From Diorhabda sublineata (lineage: Eukaryota; Arthropoda; Insecta; Coleoptera; Chrysomelidae), in assembly GCF_026230105.1 (NCBI RefSeq), contig NW_026614267.1, positions 124,001 to 188,000 on the forward strand: a stretch of DNA of 64,000 nt, read 5' to 3'. Shown piece by piece: positions 24,481-38,000 of this stretch (the stretch's first letter is position 1; every line of letters starts with the position of its first letter). The notes below the pieces were generated by a model. That model was not told where the DNA came from. It made no database searches and was given only the letters and a program-made list of their open reading frames with translations. The position numbers and the translations under genes were made by a program.

Positions 24481-26800
24481 ATTCTCACTTTGTGTTGATT
24501 GAAAATTTTCAAAGTCTGTCTTCCTCATTTGAAGTCGAATTTCAACATTTCTCATATATTTGAATGAGTTAGCATCTAACTTTGTCAGATATCGTCGATT
24601 TACATTCATTGAAGCCCATTGAAGTCGATTCTCACTTTGTGTTGATTAAAAATTTTCAAAGTCTATCTTCCTCATTTGAAGTCGAATTTCAACATTTCTC
24701 ATATAATTTAATGAGTTTGCATATAACTTTGTCAGATATCGTCGATTTACATTCATTGAAGCCCATAGAAGTCGATTCTCACTTTGTGTTGATTGAAAAT
24801 TTTCAAAGTCTATCTTCCTCATTTGAAGTCGAATTTCAACATTTCTTATATATTTGAATGAGTTTGTATCTGACTTTGTCAGTTATCGTCGATTTACATT
24901 CATTGAAGCCCATTGAAGTCGATTCTCACTTTGTGTTGATTGAAAATTTTCAAAGTCTATCTTCCTCATTTGAAGTCGAATTTCAACATTTCTTATATAT
25001 TTGAATGAGTTTGCATCTAACTTTGTCAGATATCGTCGATTTACATTCATTGAAGCCCATAGAAGTCGATTCTCACTTTGTGTTGATTGAAAATTTTCAA
25101 AGTCTATCTTCCTCATTTGAAGTCGAATTTCAACATTTCTCATATATTTGAATGAGTTTGCATCTAACTTTGTCAGATATCGTCGATTTACATTCATTGA
25201 AGCCCATTGAAGTCGATTCTCACTTTGTGTTGATTGAAAATTTTCAAAGTCTATCTTCCTCATTTGAAGTCGAATTTCAACATTTCTCATATATTCGAAT
25301 GAGTTTGCATCTAACTTTGTCAGATATCGTCGATTTACATTCATTGAAGCCCATTGAAGTCGATTCTCACTTTGTGTTGATTGAAAATTTTCAAAGTCTA
25401 TCTTCCTCATATGAAGTCGAATTTCAACATTTCTTATATATTTGAATGAGTTTGCATCTAACTTTATCAGATATCGTCGATTTACATTCATTGAAGCCCA
25501 TTGAAGTCGATTCTCACTTTGTGTTGATAGGAAATTTTCAAAGTCTATCTTCCTCATTTGAAGTCGAATTTCAACATATCTCATATATTTGAATGAGTTT
25601 GCATCTAGCTTTGTCAGATATCGTCGATTTACATTCATTGAAGCCCATAGAAGTCGATTCTCACTTTGTGTTGATTGAAAATTTTCAAAGTCTATCTTCC
25701 TCATTTGAAGTCGAATTTCAACATTTCTCATATATTTGAATGAGTTTGCATCTAACTTTGTCAGATATCGTCGATTTACATTCATTGAAGCCCATTGAAG
25801 TCGATTCTCACTTTGTGTTGATTGAAAATTTTCAAAGTCTATCTTCCTCATTTGAAGTCGAATTTCAACATTTCTCATATATTTGAATGAGTTTGCATCT
25901 AGCTTTGTCAGATATCGTCGATTTACATTCATTGAAGCCCATTGAAGTCGATTCTCACTTTGTGTTGATAGAAAATTTTCAAAGTCTATCTTCCTCATTT
26001 GAAGTCGAATTTCAACATATCTCATATATTTGAATGAGTTTGCATCTAGCTTTGTCAGATATCGTCGATTTACATTCATTGAAGTCCATTGAAGTCGATT
26101 CTCACTTTGTGTTGATTGAAAATTTTCAAAGTCTATCTTCCTCATTTGAAGTCGAATTTCAACATTTCTCATATATTTGAATGAGTTTGCATCTAACTTT
26201 GTCAGATATCGTCGATTTACATTCATTGAAGCCCATTGAAGTCGATTCTCACTTTGTGTTGATTGAAAATTTTCAAAGTCTGTCTTCCTCATTTGAAGTC
26301 GAATTTCAACATTTCTCATATATTTGAATGAGTTAGCATCTAACTTTGTCAGATATCGTCGATTTACATTCATTGAAGCCCATTGAAGTCGATTCTCACT
26401 TTGTGTTGATTAAAAATTTTCAAAGTCTATCTTCCTCATTTGAAGTCGAATTTCAACATTTCTCATATAATTTAATGAGTTTGCATATAACTTTGTCAGA
26501 TATCGTCGATTTACATTCATTGAAGCCCATAGAAGTCGATTCTCACTTTGTGTTGATTGAAAATTTTCAAAGTCTATCTTCCTCATTTGAAGTCGAATTT
26601 CAACATTTCTTATATATTTGAATGAGTTTGTATCTGACTTTGTCAGATATCGTCGATTTACATTCATTGAAGCCCATTGAAGTCGATTCTCACTTTGTGT
26701 TGATTGAAAATTTTCAAAGTCTATCTTCCTCATTTGAAGTCGAATTTCAACATTTCTTATATATTTGAATGAGTTTGCATCTAACTTTTTCAGATATCGT
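24480..26800. repeat. 12-mer (1,764-bp) offset duplication in class B
   Basis: 'gtctgtcttcc' lies at 24,514 and 26,278, and 'atataatttaatgag' at 24,701 and 26,465, both 1,764 apart. The order 'gtctgtc', 'gattaaaaatt', 'atataattta', 'cccatagaag', 'tgtatctgac' is shared. The first copy is about 24,480-25,000 and the second about 26,244-26,764; sequence in between is related but reordered. Confidence 0.75.
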
Positions 26801-28700
26801 CGATTTACATTCATTGAAGCCCATTGAAGTGGATTCTCACTTTGTGTTGATTGAAAATTTTCAAAGTCTATCTTCCTCATTTGAAGTCGAATTTCAACAT
26901 TTCTCATATATTCGAATGAGTTTGCATCTAACTTTGTCAGATATCGTCGATTTACATTCATTGAAGCCCATTGAAGTCGATTCTCACTTTGTGTTGATTG
27001 AAAATTTTCAAAGTCTATCTTCCTCATTTGAAGTCGAATTTCAACATTTCTCATATATTTGAATGAGTTTGCATCTAACTTTGTCAGATATCGTCGATTT
27101 ACATTCATTGAAGCCCATTGAAGTCGATTCTCACTTTGTGTTGATTGAAAATTTTCAAAGTCTATCTTCCTCATTTGAAGTCGAATTTCAACATTTCTCA
27201 TATATTTGAATGAGTTAGCATCTAACTTTATCAGATATCGTCGATTTACATTCATTGAAGCCCATCGAAGTCGATTGTCACTTTGTGTTGATTGAAAATT
27301 TTCAAAGTCTATCTTCCTCATTTGAAGTCGAATTTCAACATTTCTCATATATTTGAATGAGTTTGCATCTAACTTTGTCAGATATCGTCGATTTACATTC
27401 ATTGAAGCCCATTGAAGTCGTTTCTCACTTTGTGTTGATTGAAAATTTTCAAAGTCTATCTTCCTCATTTGAAGTCGAATTTCAACATTTCTCATATATT
27501 TGAATGAGTTTGCATCTAACTTTGTCAGATATCGTCGATTTACATTCATTGAAGCCCATTGAAGTCGATTCTCACTTTGTGTTGATTAAAAATTTTCAAA
27601 GTCTATCTTCCTCATTTGAAGTCGAATTTCAACATTTCTCATATAATTTAATGAGTTTGCATATAACTTTGTCAGATATCGTCGATTTACATTCATTGAA
27701 GCCCATAGAAGTCGATTCTCACTTTGTGTTGATTGAAAATTTTCAATGTCTATCTTCCTCATTTGAAGTCGAATTTCAACATTTCTTATATATTTGAATG
27801 AGTTTGTATCTGTCTTTGTCAGATATCGTCGATTTACATTCATTGAAGCCCATTGAAGTCGATTCTCACTTTGTGTTGATTGAAAATTTTCAAAGTCTAT
27901 CTTCCTCATTTGAAGTCGAATTTCAACATTTCTCATATATTTGAATGAGTTTGCATCTAACTTTGTCAGATATCGTCGATTTACATTCATTGAAGCCCAT
28001 TGAAGTCGATTCTCACTTTGTGTTGATTGAAAATTTTCAAAGTCTATCTTCCTCATTTGAAGTCGAATTTCAACATTTCTCATATATTCGAATGAGTTTG
28101 CATCTAACTTTGTCAGATATCGTCGATTTACATTCATTGAAGCCCATTGAAGTCGATTCTCACTTTGTGTTGATTGAAAATTTTCAAAGTCTATCTTCCT
28201 CATTTGAAGTCGAATTTCAACATTTCTCATATATTTGAATGAGTTTGCATCTAACTTTGTCAGATATCGTCGATTTACATTCATTGAAGCCCATTGAAGT
28301 CGATTCTCACTTTGTGTTGATTGAAAATTTTCAAAGTCTATATTCCTCATTTGAAGTCGAATTTCAACATTTCTTATATATTTGAATGAGTTTGCATCTA
28401 ACTTTGTCAGATATCGTCGATTTACATTCATTGAAGCCCATTGAAGTCGATTCCCACCTTGTGTTGATTGAAAATTTTCAAAGTCTATCTTCCTCATTTG
28501 AAGTCGAATTTCAATATTTCTCATATATTTGAATGAGTTTGCATCTAACTTTGTCAGATATCGTCGATTTACATTCATTGAAGCCCATTGGAGTCGATTC
28601 TCACTTTGTGTTGATTGAAAATTTTCAAAGTCTATCTTCCTCATTTGAAGTCGAATTTCAACATTTCTCATATATTTGAATGAGTTTGCATCTAACTTTG
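26400..28700. repeat. Tandem 8-mer (1,176-bp) higher-order repeat, class B
   Basis: Markers are 'atataatttaatgag' at 26,465 and 27,641, 'atattcgaatgag' at 26,908 and 28,084, and 'tgtatctg' near 26,628 and 27,804. All are 1,176 apart. The 'atattcg' variant also occurs at 31,906 (offset 26 monomers), so part of this unit recurs at about 31.6-32.5 kb. Confidence 0.78.
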
Positions 28701-29519
28701 TCAGATATCGTCGATTTACATTCATAGAAGCCCATTGAAGTCGATTCTCACTTTGTGTTGATTGAAAATTTTCAAAGTCTATCTTCCTCATTTGAAGTCG
28801 AATTTCAACATTTCTTATATATTTGAATGAGTTTGTATCTGACTTTGTCAGATATCGTCGATTTACATTCATTGAAGCCCATAGAAGTCGATTCTCACTT
28901 TGTGTTGATTGAAAATTTTCAAAGTCCATCTTCCTCATTTGAAGTCGAATTTCAACATTTCTCATATATTTGAATGAGTTTGCATCTAACTTTGTCAGAT
29001 ATCATCGATTTACATTCATTGAAGCCCATTGAAGTCGATTCTCACTTTGTGTTGATTGAAAATTTTCAAAGTCTATCTTCCTCATTTGAAGTCGAATTTC
29101 AACATTTCTCATATATTTGAATGAGTCTGCATCTAACTTTGTCAGATATCGTCGATTTACATTCATTGAAGCCCATTGAAGTCGATTCTCACTTTGTGTT
29201 GATTGAAAATTTTCAAAGTCTATCTTCCTCATTTGAAGTCGAATTTCAACATTTCTCATATATTTGAATGAGTTAGCATCTAACTTTATCAGATATCGTC
29301 GATTTACATTCATTGAAGCCCATTGAAGTCTATTGTCACTTTGTGTTGATTGAAAATTTTCAAAGTCTATCTTCCTCATTTGAAGTCGAATTTCAACATT
29401 TCTCATATATTTGAATGAGTTTGCATCTAACTTTGTCAGATATCGTCGATTTACATTCATTGAAGTCCATTGAAGTCGATTCTCACTTTGTGTTGATTGA
29501 AAATTTTCAAAGTCTATCT

Positions 29520-29650
29520 TCCTAATTTGAAGTCGAATTTCAACATTTCTCATATATTTGAGTAAGTTTGCATCTAACTTTGTCAGATATACGCGATTAA
29601 CATCCATTGAAGCCCATTGAGGTCGACTGTAACTTTGTGTTGATTGAAAA
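29520..29650. repeat. Single class A island in the class B domain (first)
   Basis: 'cctaatttgaag' at 29,521, then 'ttgagtaag', 'gatatacgcgattaac', 'atccattgaagccc' and 'gaggtcgactgtaac'. Class B returns by 29,668 ('cctcatttg'). The tract is about one monomer long, in phase, with no gap or flanking insertion, so a conversion-type or double unequal exchange is the simplest origin. Confidence 0.88.
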
Positions 29651-29724
29651 TTTTCAAAGTCTATCTTCCTCATTTGAAGTCGAATTTCAACATTTCTCAT
29701 ATATTTGAATGAGTTTGCATCTAA

Positions 29725-31716
29725 CTTTGTCAGATATCGTCGATTTACATTCATTGAAGCCCATTGAAGTCGTTTCTCACTTTGTGTTGATTGAAAATTT
29801 TCAAAGTCTATCTTCCTCATTTGAAGTCGAATTTCAACATTTCTCATATATTTGAATGAGTTTGCATCTAACTTTGTCAGATATCGTCGATTTACATTCA
29901 TTGAATCCCATTGAAGTCGATTCTCACTTTGTGTTGATTGAAAATTTTCAAAGTCTGTCTTCCTCATTTGAAGTCGAATTTCAACATTCCTCATATATTT
30001 GAATGAGTTAGCATCTAACTTTGTCAGATATCGTCGATTTACATTCATTGAAGCCCATTGAAGTCGATTCTCACTTTGTGTTGATTAAAAATTTTCAAAG
30101 TCTATCTTCCTTATTTGAAGTCGAATTTCAACATTTCTCATATAATTTAATGAGTTTGCATATAACTTTGTCAGATATCGTCGATTTACATTCATTGAAG
30201 CCCATTGAAGTCGATTGTCACTTTGTGTTGATTGAAAATTTTCAAAGTCTATCTTCCTCATTTGAAGTCGAATTTCAACATTTCTCATATATTTGAATGA
30301 GTTTGCATCTAACTTTATCAGATATCGTCGATTTACATTCATTGAAGCCCATTGAAGTCGGTTGTCACTTTGTGTTGATTGAAAATTTTCAAAGTCTATC
30401 TTCCTCATTTGAAGTCGAATTTCAACATTTCTTATATATTTGAATGAGTTTGTATCTGACTTTGTCAGATATCGTCGATTTACATTCATTGAAGCCCATT
30501 GAAGTCGATTCTCACTTTGTGTTGATTGAAAATTTTCAAAGTCTATCTTCCTCATTTGAAGTCGAATTTCAACATTTCTTATATATTTGAATGAGTTTGC
30601 ATCTTACTTTGTCAGATATCGTCGATTTACATTCATTGAAGCCCATAGAAGTCGATTCTCACTTTGTGTTGATTGAAAATTTTCAAAGTCTATCTTCCTA
30701 ATTTGAAGTCGAATTTCAACATTTCCTATATATTTGAATGAGTTTGCATCTTACTTTGTCAGATATCGTCGATTTACATTCATTGAAGCCCATTGAAGTC
30801 GTTTCTCACTTTGTGTTGATTGAAAATTTTCAAAGTCTATCTTCCTCATTTGAAGTCGAATTTCAACATTTCTCATATATTTGAATGAGTTTGCATCTAA
30901 CTTTGTCAGATATCGTCGATTTACATTCATTGAATCCCATTGAAGTCGATTCTCACTTTGTGTTGATTGAAAATTTTCAAAGTCTGTCTTCCTCATTTGA
31001 AGTCGAATTTCAACATTCCTCATATATTTGAATGAGTTAGCATCTAACTTTGTCAGATATCGTCGATTTACATTCATTGAAGCCCATTGAAGTCGATTCT
31101 CACTTTGTGTTGATTAAAAATTTTCAAAGTCTATCTTCCTTATTTGAAGTCGAATTTCAACATTTCTCATATAATTTAATGAGTTTGCATATAACTTTGT
31201 CAGATATCGTCGATTTACATTCATTGAAGCCCATTGAAGTCGATTGTCACTTTGTGTTGATTGAAAATTTTCAAAGTCTATCTTCCTCATTTGAAGTCGA
31301 ATTTCAACATTTCTCATATATTTGAATGAGTTTGCATCTAACTTTATCAGATATCGTCGATTTACATTCATTGAAGCCCATTGAAGTCGGTTGTCACTTT
31401 GTGTTGATTGAAAATTTTCAAAGTCTATCTTCCTCATTTGAAGTCGAATTTCAACATTTCTTATATATTTGAATGAGTTTGTATCTGACTTTGTCAGATA
31501 TCGTCGATTTACATTCATTGAAGCCCATTGAAGTCGATTCTCACTTTGTGTTGATTGAAAATTTTCAAAGTCTATCTTCCTCATTTGAAGTCGAATTTCA
31601 ACATTTCTTATATATTTGAATGAGTTTGCATCTTACTTTGTCAGATATCGTCGATTTACATTCATTGAAGCCCATAGAAGTCGATTCTCACTTTGTGTTG
31701 ATTGAAAATTTTCAAA
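29725..31716. repeat. Recent tandem 7-mer (1,029-bp) duplication, class B
   Basis: Copies are about 29,725-30,687 and 30,754-31,716. Rare variants recur exactly 1,029 apart: 'gtcgtttctcac' 29,770/30,799, 'gtctgtcttcc' near 29,955/30,984, 'acattcctcatat' near 29,985/31,014, 'ccttatttgaag' near 30,109/31,138, 'gtcggttgtcac' near 30,357/31,386 and 'gcatcttactttg' near 30,599/31,628. I found no difference inside the matched part by eye, so this is among the youngest duplications in the window. Confidence 0.88.
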
Positions 31717-32640
31717 GTCTATCTTCCTCATTTGAAGTCGAATTTCAACATTTCTCATATATTTGAATGAGTTTGCATCTAACTTTGTCAGATATCGTCG
31801 ATTTACATTCATTGAAGCCCATTGAAGTCGATTCTCACTTTGTGTTGATTGAAAATTTTCAAAGTCTATCTTCCTCATTTGAAGTCGAATTTCAACATTT
31901 CTCATATATTCGAATGAGTTTGCATCTAACTTTGTCAGATATCGTCGATTTACATTCATTGAAGCCCATTGAAGTCGATTCTCACTTTGTGTTGATTGAA
32001 AATTTTCAAAGTCTATCTTCCTCATTTGAAGTCGAATTTCAACATTTCTCATATATTTGAATGAGTTTGCATCTAACTTTGTCAGATATCGTCGATTTAC
32101 ATTCATTGAAGCCCATTGAAGTCGATTCTCACTTTGTGTTGATTGAAAATTTTCAAAGTCTATATTCCTCATTTGAAGTCGAATTTCAACATTTCTTATA
32201 TATTTGAATGGGTTTGCATATAACTTTGTCAGATATCGTCGATTTACATTCATTGAAGCCCATTGAAGTCGATTCTCACTTTGTGTTGATTGAAAATTTT
32301 CAAAGTCTATCTTCCTCATTTGAAGTCGAATTTCAACATTTCTCATATATTTGAATGAGTTTGCATCTAACTTTGTCAGATATCGTCGATTTACATTCAT
32401 TGAAGCCCATTGAAGTCGATTCTCACTTTGTGTTGATTGAAAATTTTCAAAGTCTATCTTCCTCATTTGAAGTCGAATTTCAACATTTCTCATATATTTG
32501 AATGAGTTTGCATCTGACTTTGTCAGATATCGTCGATTTACATTCATTGAAGCCCATTGAAGTCGATTCTCACTTTGTGTTGATTGAAAATTTTCAAAGT
32601 CTATCTTCCTCATTTGAAGTCGAATTTCAACATTTCTCAT

Positions 32641-34420
32641 ATATTTGAATGAGTTTGCATCTAACTTTGTCAGATATCATCGATTTACATTCATTGAAGC
32701 CCATTGAAGTCGATTCTCACTTTGTGTTGATTGAAAATTTTCAAAGTCTACCTTCCTCATTTGAAGTCGAATTTCAACATTTCTCATATATTTGAATGAG
32801 TTTGCATCTAACTTTGTCAGATATCGTCGATTTACATTCATTGAAGCCCATTGGAGTCGATTCTCACTTTGTGTTGATTGAAAATTTTCAAAGTCTATCT
32901 TCCTCATTTGAAGCCGAATTTCAACATTTCTTATATATTTGAATGAGTTTATATATAACTTTGTCAGATATCGTCGATTTACATTCATTGAAGCCCATTG
33001 AAGTCGATTCTCACTTTGTGTTGATTGAAAATTTTCAAAGTCTATCTTCCTCATTTGAAGTCGAATTTCAACATTTCTCATATATTTGAATGAGTTTGCA
33101 TCTAACTTTGTCAGATATCGTCGATTTACATTCATTGAAGCCCATTGAAGTCGATTCTCACTTTGTGTTGATTGAAAATTTTCAAAGTCTATCTTCCTCA
33201 TTTGAAGTCGAATTTCAACATTTCTCATATATTTGAATGAGTTTGCATCTGACTTTGTCAGATATCGTCGATTTACATTCATTGAAGCCCATTGAAGTCG
33301 ATTCTCACTTTGTGTTGATTGAAAATTTTCAAAGTCTATCTTCCTCATTTGAAGTCGAATTTCAACATTTCTCATATATTTGAATGAGTTTGCATCTAAC
33401 TTTGTCAGATATCGTCGATTTACATTCATTGAAGCCCATTGGAGTCGATTCTCACTTTGTGTTGATTGAAAATTTTCAAAGTCTATCTTCCTCATTTGAA
33501 GTCGAATTTCAACATTTCTCATATATTTGAATGAGTTTGCATCTAACTTTGTCAGATATCGTCGATTTACATTCATAGAAGCCCATTGAAGTCGATTCTC
33601 ACTTTGTGTTGATTGAAAATTTTCAAAGTCTATCTTCCTCATTTGAAGTCGAATTTTAACATTTCTTATATATTTGAATGAGTTTGTATCTGACTTTGTC
33701 AGATATCGTCGATTTACATTCATTGAAGCCCATAGAAGTCGATTCTCACTTTGTGTTGATTGAAAATTTTCAAAGTCTATCTTCCTCATTTGAAGTCGAA
33801 TTTCAACATTTCTCATATATTTGAATGAGTTTGCATCTAACTTTGTCAGATATCATCGATTTACATTCATTGAAGCCCATTGAAGTCGATTCTCACTTTG
33901 TGTTGATTGAAAATTTTCAAAGTCTACCTTCCTCATTTGAAGTCGAATTTCAACATTTCTCATATATTTGAATGAGTTTGCATCTAACTTTGTCAGATAT
34001 CGTCGATTTACATTCATTGAAGCCCATTGGAGTCGATTCTCACTTTGTGTTGATTGAAAATTTTCAAAGTCTATCTTCCTCATTTGAAGCCGAATTTCAA
34101 CATTTCTTATATATTTGAATGAGTTTATATATAACTTTGTCAGATATCGTCGATTTACATTCATTGAAGCCCATTGAAGTCGATTCTCACTTTGTGTTGA
34201 TTGAAAATTTTCAAAGTCTATCTTCCTCATTTGAAGTCGAATTTCAACATTTCTCATATATTTGAATGAGTTTGCATCTAACTTTGTCAGATATCGTCGA
34301 TTTACATTCATTGAAGCCCATTGAAGTCGATTCTCACTTTGTGTTGATTGAAAATTTTCAAAGTCTATCTTCCTCATTTGAAGTCGAATTTCAACATTTC
34401 TCATATATTTGAATGAGTTT
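32641..34420. repeat. Tandem partial 8-mer repeat of a marker cassette, class B
   Basis: The ordered markers 'atatcatcgatttac', 'gtctaccttcc', 'cattggagtcg', 'gaagccgaattt' and 'tttatatataac' begin near 32,670 and again near 33,846, 1,176 apart. The match covers about four monomers, after which the copies differ. The same cassette occurs near 38,256, and near 47,957 with a small change ('ggagccgaattt'). Confidence 0.78.
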
Positions 34421-34810
34421 GCATCTAACTTTGTCAGATATCGTCGATTTACATTCATTGAAGCCCATTGAAGTCGATTCTCACTTTGTGTTGATTGAAA
34501 ATTTTCAAAGTCTATCTTCCTCATTTGGAGTCGAATTTCAACATTTCTTATATATTTGAATGAGTTTGCATATAACTTTGTCAGATATCGTCGATTTACA
34601 TTCATTGAAGCCCATTGAAGCCGATTCTCACTTTGTGTTGATTGAAAATTTTCAAAGTCTATCTTCCTCATTTGAAGTCGAATTTCAACATTTCTCATAT
34701 ATTTGAATGAGTTTGCATCTAACTTTGTCAGATATCGTCGATTTACATTCATTGAAGCCCATTGAAGTCGATTCTCACTTTGTGTTGATTGAAAATTTTC
34801 AAAGTCAATC

Positions 34811-35030
34811 TTCCTAATTTGAAGTCGAATTTCAACATTTCTCATATATTCGAGTGAGTTTGCATCTAACTTTGTCAGATATACGCGATTAACATCCATT
34901 GAAGCCCATTGAGGTCGACTGACACTTTGTGTTGATTGAAAATTTTCAAAGTCTATCTTCCTAATTTGAAGTCGAATTTCAACATTTCTCATATATTTGA
35001 GTGAGTTTGCATCTAACTTTGTCAGATATC
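34811..35030. repeat. Class A island in the class B domain (second, about 1.5 monomers)
   Basis: 'cctaatttgaag' near 34,814 and 34,960, 'attcgagtgag' and 'ttgagtgag', then 'gatatacgcgattaac', 'atccattgaagccc' and 'gaggtcgactgacac'. Class B resumes at 'cgatttacattc' near 35,030. It shares the unusual pairing of 'gatatacgcg' with 'atccattg' with the island at 29,520. Confidence 0.88.
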
Positions 35031-35099
35031 GTCGATTTACATTCATTGAAGCCCATTGAATTCGATTCTCACTTTGTGTTGATTGAAAATTTTCAAAGT

Positions 35100-38000
35100 C
35101 TATCTTCCTCATTTGAAGTCGAATTTCAACATTTCTTATATATTTGAATGAGTTTGCATATAACTTTGTCAGATATCGTCGATTTACATTCATTGAAGCC
35201 CATTGAAGTCGATTCTCACTTTGTGTTGATTGAAAATTTTCAAAGTCTATCTTCCTCATTTGAAGTCGAATTTCAACATTTCTCATATATTTGAATGAGT
35301 TTGCATCTAACTTTGTCAGATATCGTCGATTTACATTCATTGAAGCCCATTGAAGTCGATTCTCACTTTGTGTTGATTGAAAATTTTCAAAGTCTATCTT
35401 CCTCATTTGAAGTCGAATTTCAACATTTCTTATATATTTGAATGAGTTTGCATATAACTTTGTCAGATATCGTCGATTTACATTCATTGAAGCCCATTGG
35501 AGTCGATTCTCACTTTGTGTTGATTGAAAATTTTCAAAGTCTATATTCCTCATTTGAAGTCGAATTTCAACATTTCTTATATATTTGAATGAGTTTGCAT
35601 ATAACTTTGTCAGATATCGTCGATTTACATTCATTGAAGCCCATTGAAGTCGATTCTCACTTTGTGTTGATTGAAAATTTTCAAAGTCCATCTTCCTCAT
35701 TTGAAGTCGAATTTCAACATTTCTCATATATTTGAATGAGTTTGCATCTAACTTTGTCAGATATCGTCGATTTACATTCATTGAAGCCCATTGAAGTCGA
35801 TTCTCACTTTGTGTTGATTGAAAATTTTCAAAGTCTATCTTCCTCATTTGAAGTCCAATTTCAACATTTCTTATATATTTGAATGAGTTTGCATATAACT
35901 TTGTCAGATATCGTCGATTTACATTCATTGAAGCCCATTGGAGTCGATTCTCACTTTGTGTTGATTGAAAATTTTCAAAGTCTATATTCCTCATTTGAAG
36001 TCGAATTTCAACATTTCTTATATATTTGAATGAGTTTGCATATAACTTTGTCAGATATCGTCGATTTACATTCATTGAAGCCCAATGAAGTCGATTCTCA
36101 CTTTGTGTTGATTTAAAATTTTCAAAGTCTATCTTCCTCATTTGAAGTCGAATTTCAACATTTCTCATATATTTGAATGAGTTTGCATCTAACTTTGTCA
36201 GATATCGTCGATTTACATTCATTGAAGCCCATTGAAGTCGATTCTCACTTTGTGTTGATTGAAAATTTTCAAAGTCTATCTTCCTCATTTGAAGTCGAAT
36301 TTCAACATTTCTCATATATTTGAATGAGTTTGCATCTAACTTTGTCAGATATCGTCGATTTACATTCATTGAAGCCCATTGGAGTCGATTCTCACTTTGT
36401 GTTGATTGAAAATTTTCAAAGTCTATCTTCCTCATTTGAAGTCGAATTTCAACATTTCTCATATATTTGAATGAGTTTGCATCTAACTTTGTCAGATATC
36501 GTCGATTTACATTCATAGAAGCCCATTGAAGTCGATTCTCACTTTGTGTTGATTGAAAATTTTCAAAGTCTATCTTCCTCATTTGAAGTCGAATTTCAAC
36601 ATTTCTCATATATTTGAATGAGTTTGCATCTAACTTTGTCAGATATCGTCGATTTACATTCATTGAAGCCCATTGGAGTCGATTCTCACTTTGTGTTGAT
36701 TGAAAATTTTCAAAGTCTATCTTCCTCATTTGAAGTCGAATTTCAACATTTCTCATATATTTGAATGAGTTTGCATCTAACTTTGTCAGATATCGTCGAT
36801 TTACATTCATTGAAGCCCATTGGAGTCGATTCTCACTTTGTGTTGATTGAAAATTTTCAAAGTCTATCTTCCTCATTTGAAGTCGAATTTCAACATTTCT
36901 CATATATTTGAATGAGTTTGCATCTAACTTTGTCAGATATCGTCGATTTACATTCATAGAAGCCCATTGAAGTCGATTCTCACTTTGTGTTGATTGAAAA
37001 TTTTCAAAGTCTATCTTCCTCATTTGAAGTCGAATTTCAACATTTCTTATATATTTGAATGAGTTTGTATCTGACTTTGTCAGATATCGTCGATTTACAT
37101 TCATTGAAGCCCATAGAAGTCGATTCTCACTTTGTGTTGATTGAAAATTTTCAAAGTCTATCTTCCTCATTTGAAGTCGAATTTCAACATTTCTCATATA
37201 TTTGAATGAGTTTGCATCTAACTTTGTCAGATATCGTCGATTTACATTCATTGAAGCCCATTGAAGTCGATTCTCACTTTGTGTTGATTGAAAATTTTCA
37301 AAGTCTATCTTCCTCATTTGAAGTCGAATTTCAACATTTCTCATATATTTGAATGAGTTTGCATCTAACTTTGTCAGATATCGTCGATTTACATTCATTG
37401 AAGCCCATTGAAGTCGATTCTCACTTTGTGTTGATTGAAAATTTTCAAAGTCTATCTTCCTCATTTGAAGTCGAATTTCAACATTTCTCATATATTTGAA
37501 TGAGTTTGCATCTAACTTTGTCAGATATCGTCGATTTACATTCATTGAAGCCCATTGAACTCGATTCTCACTTTGTGTTGATTGAAAATTTTCAAAGTCT
37601 ATCTTCCTCATTTGAAGTCGAATTTCAACATTTCTCATATATTTGAATGAGTTTGCATCTAACTTTGTCAGATATCGTCGATTTACATTCATTGAAGCCC
37701 ATTGGAGTCGATTCTCACTTTGTGTTGATTGAAAATTTTCAAAGTCTATCTTCCTCATTTGAAGTCGAATTTCAACATTTCTCATATATTTGAATGAGTT
37801 TGCATCTAACTTTGTCAGATATCGTCGATTTACATTCATAGAAGCCCATTGAAGTCGATTCTCACTTTGTGTTGATTGAAAATTTTCAAAGTCTATCTTC
37901 CTCATTTGAAGTCGAATTTCAACATTTCTTATATATTTGAATGAGTTTGTATCTGACTTTGTCAGATATCGTCGATTTACATTCATTGAAGCCCATAGAA

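Noticed and set aside
24582..32060. Short plus-strand reading frames of 91-97 codons
   Set aside because: They are the opposite strand of two adjacent class B monomers and recur at monomer spacing wherever the same variants occur. They have no independent support.
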